In this document: piece after piece, positions 14,479 through 23,583 of the stretch | Layout: the number at the start of each line of letters is the position of its first letter | Position numbering within the stretch: the stretch's first letter is position 1 | From: Bacillota bacterium | Lineage (GTDB): Bacteria; Bacillota; Sulfobacillia; Sulfobacillales; JAIMBI01 | Assembly: GCA_021846505.1 (NCBI GenBank) | Contig: JAJZWV010000001.1 | Coordinates: 1-37,290, forward strand | Reading direction: 5' to 3' | Length of the DNA: 37,290 nucleotides | Position numbers and translations under genes: made by a program | The notes under the pieces: generated by a model | What the model was told of the DNA's origin: nothing | Databases searched by the model: none | The model's input: the letters and a program-made list of their open reading frames with translations, nothing else

Positions 14479-16316
14479 CTAGTGATGCGGCTTGGGCCCA
14501 CCCGGCGGCGGCGCAGGCGCTGGCGGCGGGCCGGCCGGCGGCGCCGGGTTGGCCTTCGGCACGAAGGGTTGGATGGCCGCCATCATGTTGGCTGTGTTAA
14601 AGGTCCCGAGCCCGGTGTTGTAGTTGTAGCCCGGGGTTTCCGGGTACAGCCCATTGAAGCCCGCCGTGGGGGCATGGAACGCCGGCGTCGAGCAGATGTA
14701 CTCCAGCGTGGTGGCGTCGGTCTGGCAGGTGCCGCTCATGTACACGTCGTACAGCACCGGGGCGGCAAAGCCCAGGCGGTTGCCGTAGGCCGACTCAATC
14801 CGGGCCCACACGCCCAAGGCCAGCGGCGCGGACAGGCTGGTGCCGCCGACCCCGATGAACCCGCCGTTGCTTTGGCTGTAGACGTTGGCCCCCGATTCCG
14901 GGTCGGCGTCCATTGCCATGTCCGGCACACCCCGGTCCCCGGTGGTGCCGGCAGTCACCGGCAGCACTTCCTGCTGCCAGTAGGGCGCAGTCTCAAACTG
15001 GCTGATGCCGCCGCCGCCCGCGTTCCACGACAGCTCCTGATCGTAGGTGCGGTTGGAGTTCGTGAGGAGCGTCGTCCCGCCGACGCCCACGACATAGGGC
15101 GAGGAGGCGGGGTAGTTGACCATCGGGAGCCCGGAGTCCGGCACGCCGCTGGTGGGCGCCACTGCGCAGGTCGCGCCGGTGTCGCCGGCGCTGGCCAAGA
15201 CCGTCTGCCCCTGGGCGGCGGCCTCCGCGAAAATCTCGTCGTCAATGACCATGGAGCCAACCAGGTACGGATACGCCTCACACTCACCCAGCGACGCGCT
15301 GCCGGCCTTGGCCAAGTCCTGGCTCGCAAACAAGTTAAACGCCCGCGCCAGGTCGGAGTCGGTCAGCGAGGTGGTGTCGTAGAAGTAGTAGTGGGACACG
15401 TTCTGCGCCATGCCGGACGAGAACTGGCTGTCCAAGTCCCACTCCAAGTTGCCGGTGGTGGAGGGGCTCGCCAGCCCAACTTGCTCCACCGTCAGCGGCA
15501 CTTGCGGCAGGTTGTTGAGCTTCTCCTCCGTCCTGAGGTTCTGGATCGGGTTCGTCAGATTGCCTTGGGCAAACGTTGCAATCGCCGTCTTCGAGCCGGT
15601 CGGCTGCCCCACGGCCTGATACGCCTTCCAGAAGCCCTGCGGCGAGTACTCGTGCGGGTAGTTTGGCAGGCTGGTTGACGTGGTGGATGACGCCTTGATA
15701 GGCGCCGCTGTGAACTTGAATGCGCTGTTGAGCCCCAAGACGGCAACCACCACGCCGCCCAGCGAGCTCGGCACCATGGCCGCGCCCGTGTTGGCGTAAA
15801 CCGTCTGGCCGTTCAGGCTGAAGTTCGCGATGGCAGTGTCAAACGCGCGCTCGGCTTCTGCCACCGTGCCGCGCGCGGTCACCAGCAGGCGATTAGACGA
15901 CACCGACACGCGGGAGAACCCCTGCCGGGTTAGATACTGTGACACAGAATCGGCCGCGGCCCCGTCGGGCCATAGGTGGCCGTGAACTGCGACGGCGTGT
16001 AGGTGTCGCCGAAGGACGGCGAGCTGGGGTTCGACGCATCCGCGATGAAGTGGGACAGCGCCGTCGGGTTCTGCAGAGCCAATCCCACCGTAATGCTGAT
16101 CGGCGTGGATCCCGCAGTGGGTCCTAGATTGGTGGCGGAGCTGAACTGCACCACCTTGGTCGCGGTGGGAGCCCAAGTGCTCGCCGCATTGGCGGTCGCC
16201 GGCTGCAGCACCGTGGTCATCGCGGCCAGGGCCAAGCTGCCCGCCACCGCTAGGCCGCCGCGCCACCCGGCCCAGTTCGGCAAGGACACGCGCGCCTTCG
16301 TCCTGTTCGTTCTCAC
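14479..16316 (-). pseudogene. Sedolisin/kumamolisin-type S53 peptidase, frameshifted
   Basis: The gene starts at GTG 16316, seven bases after AAGGAGG. It encodes a signal peptide (Lys/Arg-rich start, then GGLAVAGSLALAAMTTVLQ and cleavage near ANA-AS) and a pro-domain start that ends abnormally after TATYGPTG. The continuation AAADSVSQYLTRQGF lies in the next frame, which then runs to 14479. One missing base in the C-run at 15960-15963 explains it. Downstream are the sedolisin features: E-x3-D (EWDLD), the oxyanion Asp in ASAGDTG and the nucleophile in GGTSLSAP. The C terminus is proline-rich (PPAGPPPAPAPPPGG). Restored length is about 612 residues, normal for the family: secreted acid-active endopeptidases. 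A sequencing error cannot be excluded. Confidence 0.85.
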
Positions 16317-16878
16317 TCTTCATCCTCCTTGATCAGGAGTCGTATGTGCATGAGAGCCCGACACATCGGGGATGGCTTCTGGCCGCACGGACCTGCGGCG
16401 GGATCTGCGAGCTTCATCAATTACTTCGCGGGCCTCTCGCCGAAGTGGGAGTCGTCCAGGCGAAGGACCATTTTGTCGACTGAGGCGCGTGAGTAACACT
16501 AACTGGCGAGGACGCCGTTTCCATGGCAAGCCGACCTCAGGGAGCCGAGAGTCATTCAGAAAGAGAGGGAGAGCTGCCACGGTCGCGGCACAGGCTGTCC
16601 AGGGCGCTCGCTGCAAGCAGCGGCGGCCAGCCCCACCGCGGTGGGTGCAAAGGGGTTCTCCATCGCAAGTCAATGCTCACCGGCTTCGCAGCAGCGCGCC
16701 CGCGAGACCACGTCCGAGTGAGCCGCGAAATCAAAGGAGCGGCAGCGCTGGCCGGTGAGGCGAAATCGCTAGGCGTGAGCGGAACTGGATCCTGCCGTCA
16801 CCCTAAACCTCGACGGCTGCGGCTACGTGGCACCGATAGCCCCGCCACGATCAGGTTTGCCACGATGCTGCAAAGGGA
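16317..16878. other. 560-bp region without a gene
   Basis: It contains the AAGGAGG of the S53 gene and presumably its promoter on the minus strand, then about 500 bases where only Arg/Ser-rich frames occur. The minus-strand neighbour on the far side is the D-threonine aldolase-like gene, whose stop lies at 16879. No repeat, RNA gene or terminator with a T-run was recognised. Confidence 0.4.
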
Positions 16879-17982
16879 CTACCTGATCGCTCCCCGGGCG
16901 GCGACGGGTAAGGTATCGATGACGAGGCCGCTGCGCTGCACGACCATGGCATCGTGGAGGTTAACCATAGTGCAGACGTGGTTGGGAACGACCGTGAGCC
17001 TCTGCCCGATTCTTAATCCCGTAGGGCCACCGACTCGGCTCACGACCACCCCGTGCTCTTCTGAGAGAAATGACACCCGCAGATCCGGTCGCTCGCGAAT
17101 GTAGCCGAACGACTCCATCACCGGCCCGTCGCCCGCAAGCGACTTGCTACCGGCGTCCACCACCGCGCGATCCCGACTGGGAATGCTGACCACCGAGGTC
17201 AGCACCACCGCAGCGCAGTCGTCGAACGCAGCGGCCCCGGCCATCACCGTTCCCACGTCGTTGTAGATGTATATGCCAGGGCGCATTTCGGTAGCCGTGC
17301 GCGTCTCCTCCATGTACCCGGCGATGACCGTGCCCCCCTGGGATACGATGTCCGGTGCCAGTCCCACTCGCGTCAGTGCCGCAGCGACCCGAGACATGCG
17401 TTTGTCTTCAGCAGCCACCAGGCTGCGGATGCCGTCGGGCCCTGCCCGCCAGGTGATGTGACCTCCAAAGCAGGTGATGCCGACGCAGCGCACGCCAACA
17501 TGCTCCGCATAGCGAGCCAATTCCACCACGTCCGCGTCCACGGCCAGCCCGCAGCGCCCAAATCCCGTATCCACTTCAATCAGCACCGAAGCGGCATATC
17601 CCGTCGCCGCGGCCACGGACGCCAAAAGGTCCACGGAGGCGGGGGAGTCAACCGCCACCATCGGCTTGAGCCCGCGATGAATTAGCTCCGTCAAGTGATG
17701 CGCCTTGATGTCCCCGACCAAAGGGTAGCCAACGTACTGGTCCAGAATCCCGTGCGACAGCAACACGTCGGCCTCACCCAACTTCGCCACCATGACGCGC
17801 TCGGCGCCCAGCGCAATCTGCCGCTTGGCCCAGTGCGGGGATTTGTGCGTTTTCGTATGTGGCACCAATACCATGCCGCGCTGTGTCACCTTCTCGGCCA
17901 TCCGCGTCAGGTTGCGATGGACGACAGTTTCGTCCACCAGCATGGCCGGGGTGTCGATGGCATCCACCGTGCAATTGGTCAT
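16879..17982 (-). CDS. D-threonine aldolase / D-serine dehydratase-like PLP enzyme
   Basis: A 367-residue fold-III PLP protein begins at ATG 17982 after GGAGGGACAGGA. The cofactor lysine is expected at Lys44 in VPHTKTHKSPHWAKRQ, the standard motif of this alanine-racemase-like group. The metal-binding H-x-C pair appears near the C terminus (VPNHVCTMVN), with EEHGVV before it. Family members split D-threonine or D-3-hydroxy amino acids to glycine plus aldehyde, or deaminate D-serine, with a divalent metal, in the cytoplasm. The gene is divergent from the solute-binding protein gene, and a perfect palindrome and a good promoter lie between them. That links a D-amino-acid step to the fucose regulon; the precise substrate is open. 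Confidence 0.87.
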   Translation of the reverse strand: MTNCTVDAIDTPAMLVDETVVHRNLTRMAEKVTQRGMVLVPHTKTHKSPHWAKRQIALGAERVMVAKLGEADVLLSHGILDQYVGYPLVGDIKAHHLTELIHRGLKPMVAVDSPASVDLLASVAAATGYAASVLIEVDTGFGRCGLAVDADVVELARYAEHVGVRCVGITCFGGHITWRAGPDGIRSLVAAEDKRMSRVAAALTRVGLAPDIVSQGGTVIAGYMEETRTATEMRPGIYIYNDVGTVMAGAAAFDDCAAVVLTSVVSIPSRDRAVVDAGSKSLAGDGPVMESFGYIRERPDLRVSFLSEEHGVVVSRVGGPTGLRIGQRLTVVPNHVCTMVNLHDAMVVQRSGLVIDTLPVAARGAIR

Positions 17983-18066
17983 TCCTGTCCCTCCGTCCCT
18001 GCTCGGTTCGCAGCTGTGGAAACCGGAACCCAAATCACCACAGGCACTTGCCGCAAGGATTGATTG

Positions 18067-18095
18067 ATGATAGCGTTCAGGTGGTTACTACGCAA
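18067..18095 (-). promoter_or_regulatory. Sigma-A-like promoter for the D-threonine aldolase-like gene
   Basis: On the minus strand TTGCGT (18095-18090) and TATCAT (18072-18067) are separated by exactly 17 bases, 85 bases before the ATG at 17982. The palindromic operator at 18100-18120 begins four bases upstream of the -35, a position compatible with activation or with repression by hindrance. Confidence 0.55.
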
Positions 18096-18099
18096 GTCA

Positions 18100-18120
18100 G
18101 AGGTGTGCATAGCACACCTC
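18100..18120. promoter_or_regulatory. Perfect palindromic operator (site A of the fucose regulon)
   Basis: GAGGTGTGC, centre ATA, then GCACACCTC: nine-base arms that match perfectly. It lies between the divergent PLP enzyme and solute-binding protein genes. Variants with the same centre and half-sites are found at 27504, 31859 and 31879, so it is read as the binding site of the IclR regulator encoded at 33464-34279 (inference). No T-run follows, and the position upstream of two starts argues against a terminator. Confidence 0.72.
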
Positions 18121-18248
18121 GATTAAGCCCACCCCCTAGCGGTCGCCTGTCAGAGCACAGTTGCCCAAACGGCGGCCCTCAGATGTGAGAATCTTCGGCA
18201 CGTTGTGTCGTCGCCAGACTGGGGGCCATTCTAGGAAAGGAGTTTCCG

Positions 18249-19961
18249 ATGAAAGGGAAAACTCGGGGACGCTCTCTGCCGGCTCTCTTACTCTCAGCCG
18301 CCTTGGCCGGGGTCCTCACCGCTTGCGGGGCGGGTCCGACAACCGCGCCAGCTACTCCCAGCACCCTGACGGTGGGAACGAGCGTGGGATTGACCATTTC
18401 TTCCTGGCTCCCCATTGTCGGCCCGTCGGACTGTGTCGGCGTCAACGGCCCCGGCGCGCTGGGGCCCGATACGTATAAGCCCCTTTTGTGGTACGCCAAC
18501 TCCGGCCAGCTGGACCTCAGCCGTTCACTCGCGTCCGGCGTCTCCGTGTCGCGAAACGACACGCTCTATACCATCACCATGAACCCCAAGTGGCATTGGA
18601 ACACAGGGCAGCCGGTCACCGCGCAGGACGCGGTCTACGACATCCGACTCTTTATAGCCGCCAGCGCACCCAACACACCTTACCCGTACTGCTTCAACGG
18701 CTCCGGAGGCGTTCCGACAGACTGGGGCAAAATCACCGTCATCAACAGCCACAAGTTCACCGTCCAAACCACGCGGCCAGTGAACCCGGAGTGGTTTGAG
18801 CGCAACGGCCTTGGTCAGATCGTGCCGGTGCCGCAGTTTTCGTGGGACAAGTACTCCTCCATGACGCAGGAGCTCAAGTGGATGAGCAAAGTCACCAGCC
18901 AACCAACCAATCCTATCTTCAGTGTCTATGACGGCCCATACCACCTGGCCAAGGTGGTCACCAACAGTTACTGGGAGTTTCTTCCGAACCCGCACTACGA
19001 TGGAGCGCACAAGCCCGCGTTCAAGAAAGTCTTGTGGGAGTATGAGACGTCCGCTCAAAGCACGTTCCTGGCCCTCAAATCAGGGTCCGTCCAAGTTGCC
19101 CAACTCCCGATGACGTTCTACGACTCCGTGTTGCGATTGACGAAGTACCGCGTATTCTCTCCGCACCTTTTTGGGTATCAGTGGCTGGGCCTCAACTTCC
19201 ACGCGCCGTCTTTGGGCGGCACCGGTCCCCTTATCCACGATCTCTATATTCGGCAGGCGCTGCAGCTGGGCATCGATCAAAAGGTCATTATCGACAAACT
19301 GAACCATGGCCTCGGCCAACCCGTGTACGGACCAGTGCCGCAATTCCCCAAAAACGGGTACTACGACTACTCGATGCCCAACTATTACCCGTACAATCCT
19401 CAGCGTGGTCGGCGGATCCTGGAGAGCCATGGGTGGCACGCGGTCAGCGGGGTCATGCAGAAGAATGGCGTCAAGCTCCAGTTTTCTCTCTACTACGGGG
19501 CGGGGACCAGTACGACCGTTCAAGACACGTTCCAGGTGATAGCATCCGACTGGGCAAAGGAGGGCATCCGGGTCACCATGTACCCCAAGCCCCTGCCGCA
19601 AGCGCTCGTCAAGAACTGGGCGATCGGCGGCCTCGGCGACTGGTTCTACGCCCCAGACTACTTCCCAACCGGGGGCGACTTGTTCGCGAGTACCGGTGGC
19701 ATCAACCAGGCCATCGGCCACTACGACAGCCGTACGATGAACCGCTTGATCCAGGCCACGTACGCCCCCGGCACACCGGCGCAGGTGAAACAGCGGATGG
19801 ACGCCTACCAGAAGTACGCCGCACAAAATCTGCCGGTGCTGTGGATGCCGGTGACGCCGGCTGCGGATGGGTTCCTGTATGTCGTGTCCAATTCCCTCAA
19901 AGGCTTCCGGTCCCACTATGACGACATGGAGGCGTACGTGCCGTACAACCTACTGAACTGA
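18249..19961 (+). CDS. Family 5 (oligopeptide/oligosaccharide-type) ABC solute-binding lipoprotein
   Basis: A 570-residue protein begins at ATG 18249 after AAAGGAG. Residues 1-26 are a lipoprotein signal (KGKTRGR, hydrophobic core, lipobox LTAC), so it should be anchored outside the membrane. The body follows the SBP_bac_5 pattern: NPKWHWNTGQPVTAQDAVYDI, then RQALQLGIDQKVIIDKL, YNPQRGRRILESHGW and a C-terminal LPVLWMPVTP. These proteins deliver peptides, nickel or oligosaccharides to Opp/Dpp-type permeases. No permease or ATPase gene lies in the window. It shares the divergent operator region with the D-threonine aldolase-like gene, and its peptide-type fold fits capture of a glycopeptide or an oligosaccharide. 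Substrate unproven. Confidence 0.88.
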   Translation: MKGKTRGRSLPALLLSAALAGVLTACGAGPTTAPATPSTLTVGTSVGLTISSWLPIVGPSDCVGVNGPGALGPDTYKPLLWYANSGQLDLSRSLASGVSVSRNDTLYTITMNPKWHWNTGQPVTAQDAVYDIRLFIAASAPNTPYPYCFNGSGGVPTDWGKITVINSHKFTVQTTRPVNPEWFERNGLGQIVPVPQFSWDKYSSMTQELKWMSKVTSQPTNPIFSVYDGPYHLAKVVTNSYWEFLPNPHYDGAHKPAFKKVLWEYETSAQSTFLALKSGSVQVAQLPMTFYDSVLRLTKYRVFSPHLFGYQWLGLNFHAPSLGGTGPLIHDLYIRQALQLGIDQKVIIDKLNHGLGQPVYGPVPQFPKNGYYDYSMPNYYPYNPQRGRRILESHGWHAVSGVMQKNGVKLQFSLYYGAGTSTTVQDTFQVIASDWAKEGIRVTMYPKPLPQALVKNWAIGGLGDWFYAPDYFPTGGDLFASTGGINQAIGHYDSRTMNRLIQATYAPGTPAQVKQRMDAYQKYAAQNLPVLWMPVTPAADGFLYVVSNSLKGFRSHYDDMEAYVPYNLLN

Positions 19962-19986
19962 TGTCCTCGCAAGGATCCTGGAGACA

Positions 19987-20018
19987 CGGGAGCGGCGGCC
20001 AGCATGCCGTCGCTCCCG
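19987..20018. terminator. Bidirectional hairpin between convergent genes
   Basis: CGGGAGCGGCGGC (19987-19999) pairs with GCCGTCGCTCCCG (20006-20018) over 13 positions with a single G-T wobble and a six-base loop. It lies between the stops of the solute-binding protein (+) and the GH116 gene (-), 25 bases from each, the expected place for a shared terminator, although neither side has a T-run. Confidence 0.6.
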
Positions 20019-20042
20019 CAGTCATCTGGGCGTCGCACCGGC

Positions 20043-22595
20043 TCACGCAAATGTTATGGTGGTGGGTGCAAAAACGTCCTCAATTTGAGGCCCCTCGAGT
20101 CGCACCACGCCAGCATGAGGATCCCCGTCCAGCGAAATCGCGCGATCCCCAACACGCGCCATCTCAGGCAGTCGGTCCCGAAATGCCAAGCAACCGAATG
20201 ATGCCAGCCGCAGACGCCCTCCCAGCACCTCCAGAGCGACCGTACCGCGATCCCATAAGAATCGGCCCCAGGCGCTGCCCACCGACCACAGTGAGCGAAA
20301 CTGCCCGGGGTGAATGCGGGGGTAGAAGCCCAGATACCCGCGGGTCAAGTCGAACTCGAACCCCGACAGCGCCAGCAGCAGGCTATACGAGGAGAGCGCG
20401 CGCGCATAGTGGCTCCCGCACTCGATTTCATTCCAGGGGTTGCGACGGCGTCCGTCGTACCGGTCTGAGATCGCCTCGACGATATCCAACCCTTCGTGGA
20501 CCAGTCCTTCATAAATCATGTGACTGGCCACTTGGTACTCGTACCCCGTCATGCATTCCCCGTGATACGGGACCGGCACTAGCGGCGCACCGCCATGTGG
20601 CCAGGTGGCGATCACGACGCCCCGCTCGCCATTCAAGGCAAATACGCGGTGAACATTGGCGTGCTGGCGCATGACCCGGAAGTTGTTGGAGTAGATGGCC
20701 TCAAGCGCACGCCGAACCTGATCGGGGTCCAACACGGCGCCTAAGCCGGCCACCCGCGCGTGCCACGCCCCAATCACCTGGTCGATGTGGCAACCGTTGC
20801 CCAACTGGTACTTCACTTGCCCCAGCTCCGTGTCCACCGGGAGCGAGGGGTCGGTCAGGTTGACTTGCTGCTTATAGTACTCGCCGTTGAACAGATGCTC
20901 AGCCACCCAACGACCTCCCCGCTCAGCAAGCGCCCGGTACGGGCCGCCATCTTCGCCCATCGCGTCCGCCATTTCCGCCGCCGCGGCCAGCGCGGCGAGG
21001 TAGTAGCCGGTCAGGCACGCGTTTGGTCCGTACCACTCCACGTCCAACGTGTGATGCTGGGTCCCTTCCATCACCCCATCCTTGTCGCGGTCCCATCTGT
21101 CAGGATTGGCGGCATCCCAGGAATACGCCAACGCCTGCTTGACCCTGGGCCACAGATGAGCCAGCCACGCTTGGTCTCCGGACACTTTCCACTCACGGTA
21201 CGCTTTGATAACTTCGCCCATCTGCCCGTCTGCGGCGGCCCTGTCGGTGGATTCGATGCGTGTGCGCGCCAGCGGCAGCAGCAAGCGGTACGCCATGCGC
21301 CCGCTGTCTTGCATACCATGCTCGAACGCGGCTCGGCGCATGCTGCGTGCTAGGGCTGGAAAAAGGAAGGGCGTTGCCTGATCATAATTCCAAACGTGAG
21401 TGCAGGAGCCTTCACAGCAGCCGGCGTCGGCATGGCATCCTTCAAACCCATAAAGCGTCCCGTCGGTCAATCGCAGCACGGTCGGCGACTTGAGGACCGA
21501 AAGATTTGCCGACACCCGATCCAGCACGGAACTCGGCAGCGTGCTGTCAAACAAGGTGTCCCTGAATTTCTCCGTGTCGCCGATCAGCCGGGGCCACTCC
21601 GCCAACACGTAGTCGGCCACCGCCGCGGCTCCGGCAAAGCGGGTGGCATAATGGTTGAGCCAGCGCGGCGGCGCGGCGGCCGTCCCAGGGTTCCAGTAGT
21701 TCACGCACCACGGAAAGTACCACGTGATAGCGAAGCGAAGCGTCGCAGTGGCACCAGGGTCAAGGTGGGCGTGCTGGCACAGCATGCCGACATCCGCCGC
21801 GTCGTAGACGCTGTCGACCTGCCGGGGCGAGGCGTAGGTGCGCGCGGGGAACCGGCCTGGCGCGCAAAACTCGGCCCAGAAGCGCTCCAAATTATCGAAC
21901 CAGTCCCCTCGATACCAATACTCCTGCGCGCTGACGTCTGAGCCATCGGTTGCAAGCACCAGCTCCCCATAGCCACTGTCGTCGGTTGTTAGGTCTGCGC
22001 TGTTCAGTACAAGCTGGTGAGTCCGTTGGCGGCGCGTCACTTTGTTCGCCCCCGAGCCGGCGAACGGGTTTTGCAGAGCCCCAACCAGTGTCACGTCAAT
22101 CGGCTCACGGGACACGTTGGAGATGCCAAAGGAAAATAGCGCGCAGGGCAAGGAAGAGTCATCGGCATTGTGAGGGATAAAGGGGTTGAGCGCGGTCATG
22201 CAAGCGTCGGCCCACCGATTCTGGTCGATAAACGATATCTCTGCGGTCGGAAACCGCCCGCGAAACCGGAGCTGGCTGAAGTGGGGCAGCCCGGCCAGCG
22301 CCTCACGCGGCGGGCCGAATCCAAACCCTCGAAAGTGCTCCCGCCCCTCACCCGAGTAAGGCGCCGGCAAGTCGCCGTTCATAATCTTGGCACTCTTCAC
22401 CTGGCCTCGAGCTTCAACCTTGAGAGCAAAAAACGTGAACCCTTGGTGGCAGTTGAGGTTGGGCCGGTTGGCGATGGAAAACTCCTCGAGCCGACCATTG
22501 CCTGTGAGGCCGATGCTGCCCGTTCCAATCCCCCCCAGCGGAAACACCACGGCCGACGCGTTTGCCTCGTCGTAGTCCCCCGTTGCCTTTTGCAC
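20043..22595 (-). CDS. GH116-type beta-glycosidase (bile-acid beta-glucosidase family)
   Basis: About 850 residues. The start is taken at GTG 22595 because AAAGGAG lies just upstream and the family-like FPLGGIGTGSIGLTGNGRL begins soon after; an ATG at 22679 behind AAGGTGG is possible. The N-terminal beta-sandwich is followed by an (alpha/alpha)6 domain. Key blocks are CEGSCTHVWNYDQ, where GH116 enzymes carry the nucleophile Glu, and HHTLDVEWYGPN, where they carry the acid/base Asp. No signal peptide, so intracellular. GH116 members hydrolyse beta-glucosides, xylosides or N-acetylglucosaminides with retention. Convergent with the solute-binding protein and divergent from the fuconolactonase-type gene, it probably trims a beta-linked sugar from the same imported glycan. 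Confidence 0.85.
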   Translation of the reverse strand: MQKATGDYDEANASAVVFPLGGIGTGSIGLTGNGRLEEFSIANRPNLNCHQGFTFFALKVEARGQVKSAKIMNGDLPAPYSGEGREHFRGFGFGPPREALAGLPHFSQLRFRGRFPTAEISFIDQNRWADACMTALNPFIPHNADDSSLPCALFSFGISNVSREPIDVTLVGALQNPFAGSGANKVTRRQRTHQLVLNSADLTTDDSGYGELVLATDGSDVSAQEYWYRGDWFDNLERFWAEFCAPGRFPARTYASPRQVDSVYDAADVGMLCQHAHLDPGATATLRFAITWYFPWCVNYWNPGTAAAPPRWLNHYATRFAGAAAVADYVLAEWPRLIGDTEKFRDTLFDSTLPSSVLDRVSANLSVLKSPTVLRLTDGTLYGFEGCHADAGCCEGSCTHVWNYDQATPFLFPALARSMRRAAFEHGMQDSGRMAYRLLLPLARTRIESTDRAAADGQMGEVIKAYREWKVSGDQAWLAHLWPRVKQALAYSWDAANPDRWDRDKDGVMEGTQHHTLDVEWYGPNACLTGYYLAALAAAAEMADAMGEDGGPYRALAERGGRWVAEHLFNGEYYKQQVNLTDPSLPVDTELGQVKYQLGNGCHIDQVIGAWHARVAGLGAVLDPDQVRRALEAIYSNNFRVMRQHANVHRVFALNGERGVVIATWPHGGAPLVPVPYHGECMTGYEYQVASHMIYEGLVHEGLDIVEAISDRYDGRRRNPWNEIECGSHYARALSSYSLLLALSGFEFDLTRGYLGFYPRIHPGQFRSLWSVGSAWGRFLWDRGTVALEVLGGRLRLASFGCLAFRDRLPEMARVGDRAISLDGDPHAGVVRLEGPQIEDVFAPTTITFA

Positions 22596-22715
22596 GGCTC
22601 CTGGCTCCTTTCCCTCTCCGCGCCGCCGACGGACCATCCTCTCGCCGGGGCTCCTGAGTGCTACCATCGAGTTTGCCATCTGACCACCTTCTGCCACCGA
22701 CAAGGGAGCGACGCA

Positions 22716-23561
22716 ATGACCATTGACGCCCACCAGCATTTCTGGGTGCTCAACCGCTTCACACCCAACTTTCCCAAGCCAGAGCACGGCGCCATTTACC
22801 GATCCTTCCTGCCTGAAGACCTTGAGCCGGTTTTAGCCGCCGCCGGCGTGGAAGGCACGGTGGTCGTGCAAGCGGCTCCGGCTCTCGAGGAGACGGAGTG
22901 GCTGCTGAACGTCACCGCGTCACGGCCGTGGGTCCGTGGCGTGGTGGGCTGGGTTGACCTGGACCAGCCGCCGGGCGCCCTTCGCCGTGACCTGAACCGC
23001 CTGGTGCGCTTCCCCAAACTGGTGGGGGTGCGTCCCATGCTCCAGGACCTCCCCGATCTTGACTGGATTCTGCGTCCACAGGTTGTGCACAATCTTCGTC
23101 AGTTGGCCGACCACCAGCTCACTCTCGATTTGCTGATTTATGATCGCCACATCCCCGCCGTCCTGCGGGCCCTGCCACAAGTGCCCGCTCTATGCGCGGT
23201 GGTGGACCACGCCGCGAAGCCCGAGATCCGGACGGGTGCCTGGGAGCCTTGGGCATCCCGCGTCGCGCGCCTGGCGACTCTTCCTCAGGTGTCTTGCAAA
23301 GTGTCCGGACTCGTCACGGAGGCGAATCCGGATCGATGGGGCCCCTTGGATTTGACACCGTACATCCGTCACGTCGTCAGCGCATTTGGCCCCGAGCGCG
23401 TCATGTTTGGCAGCGACTGGCCGGTGTGCCTAGGGACCACCTCCTATCAGCGGGTGTATGACACCGTGCGGGAATGGGCCGGTACAGCGCTGTCCCACGC
23501 CGAGCGAGAGAGCCTGTTCGGGCTGAACGCGGCCCGTTTTTACCACCTTCCCTCCGTGTGA
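22716..23561 (+). CDS. L-fuconolactonase-type amidohydrolase (COG3618)
   Basis: A 281-residue TIM-barrel amidohydrolase begins at ATG 22716 after AAGGGAG. It opens with the metal motif DAHQHFW (residues 4-10) and ends with the typical FGSDWPVCLGTTSY block, where the Asp is catalytic. Middle His residues (DHAAKPEI) also match. This group hydrolyses sugar-acid lactones: L-fucono-1,5-lactone, L-rhamnonolactone, 4-sulfomuconolactone. With an aldose dehydrogenase and L-fuconate dehydratase in the same block, L-fuconolactone is the likely substrate. It is the only plus-strand gene between GH116 and the FucD/IclR pair. The 120-bp divergent intergenic region to GH116 holds only a weak half-site of the regulon motif. 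Confidence 0.85.
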   Translation: MTIDAHQHFWVLNRFTPNFPKPEHGAIYRSFLPEDLEPVLAAAGVEGTVVVQAAPALEETEWLLNVTASRPWVRGVVGWVDLDQPPGALRRDLNRLVRFPKLVGVRPMLQDLPDLDWILRPQVVHNLRQLADHQLTLDLLIYDRHIPAVLRALPQVPALCAVVDHAAKPEIRTGAWEPWASRVARLATLPQVSCKVSGLVTEANPDRWGPLDLTPYIRHVVSAFGPERVMFGSDWPVCLGTTSYQRVYDTVREWAGTALSHAERESLFGLNAARFYHLPSV

Positions 23562-23568
23562 GCCGCCC

Positions 23569-23583
23569 GAGCGATGATCGCTC
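23569..23583. terminator. Small palindrome between convergent genes
   Basis: GAGCGA, loop TGA, TCGCTC: a six-base perfect stem fills the 22-bp gap between the fuconolactonase stop and the stop of the serine hydrolase coming from the other strand. Too short to be a strong terminator alone. Confidence 0.35.

Noticed and set aside
16481-16500. GCGTGAGTAACAC, reminiscent of a 16S rRNA segment
   Set aside because: Match of about a dozen bases only; flanking sequence shows no rRNA similarity.
18100-18120. Palindrome as transcription terminator
   Set aside because: It lies upstream of two divergent starts, has no T-run, and related copies lie upstream of other genes, so an operator is the better reading.
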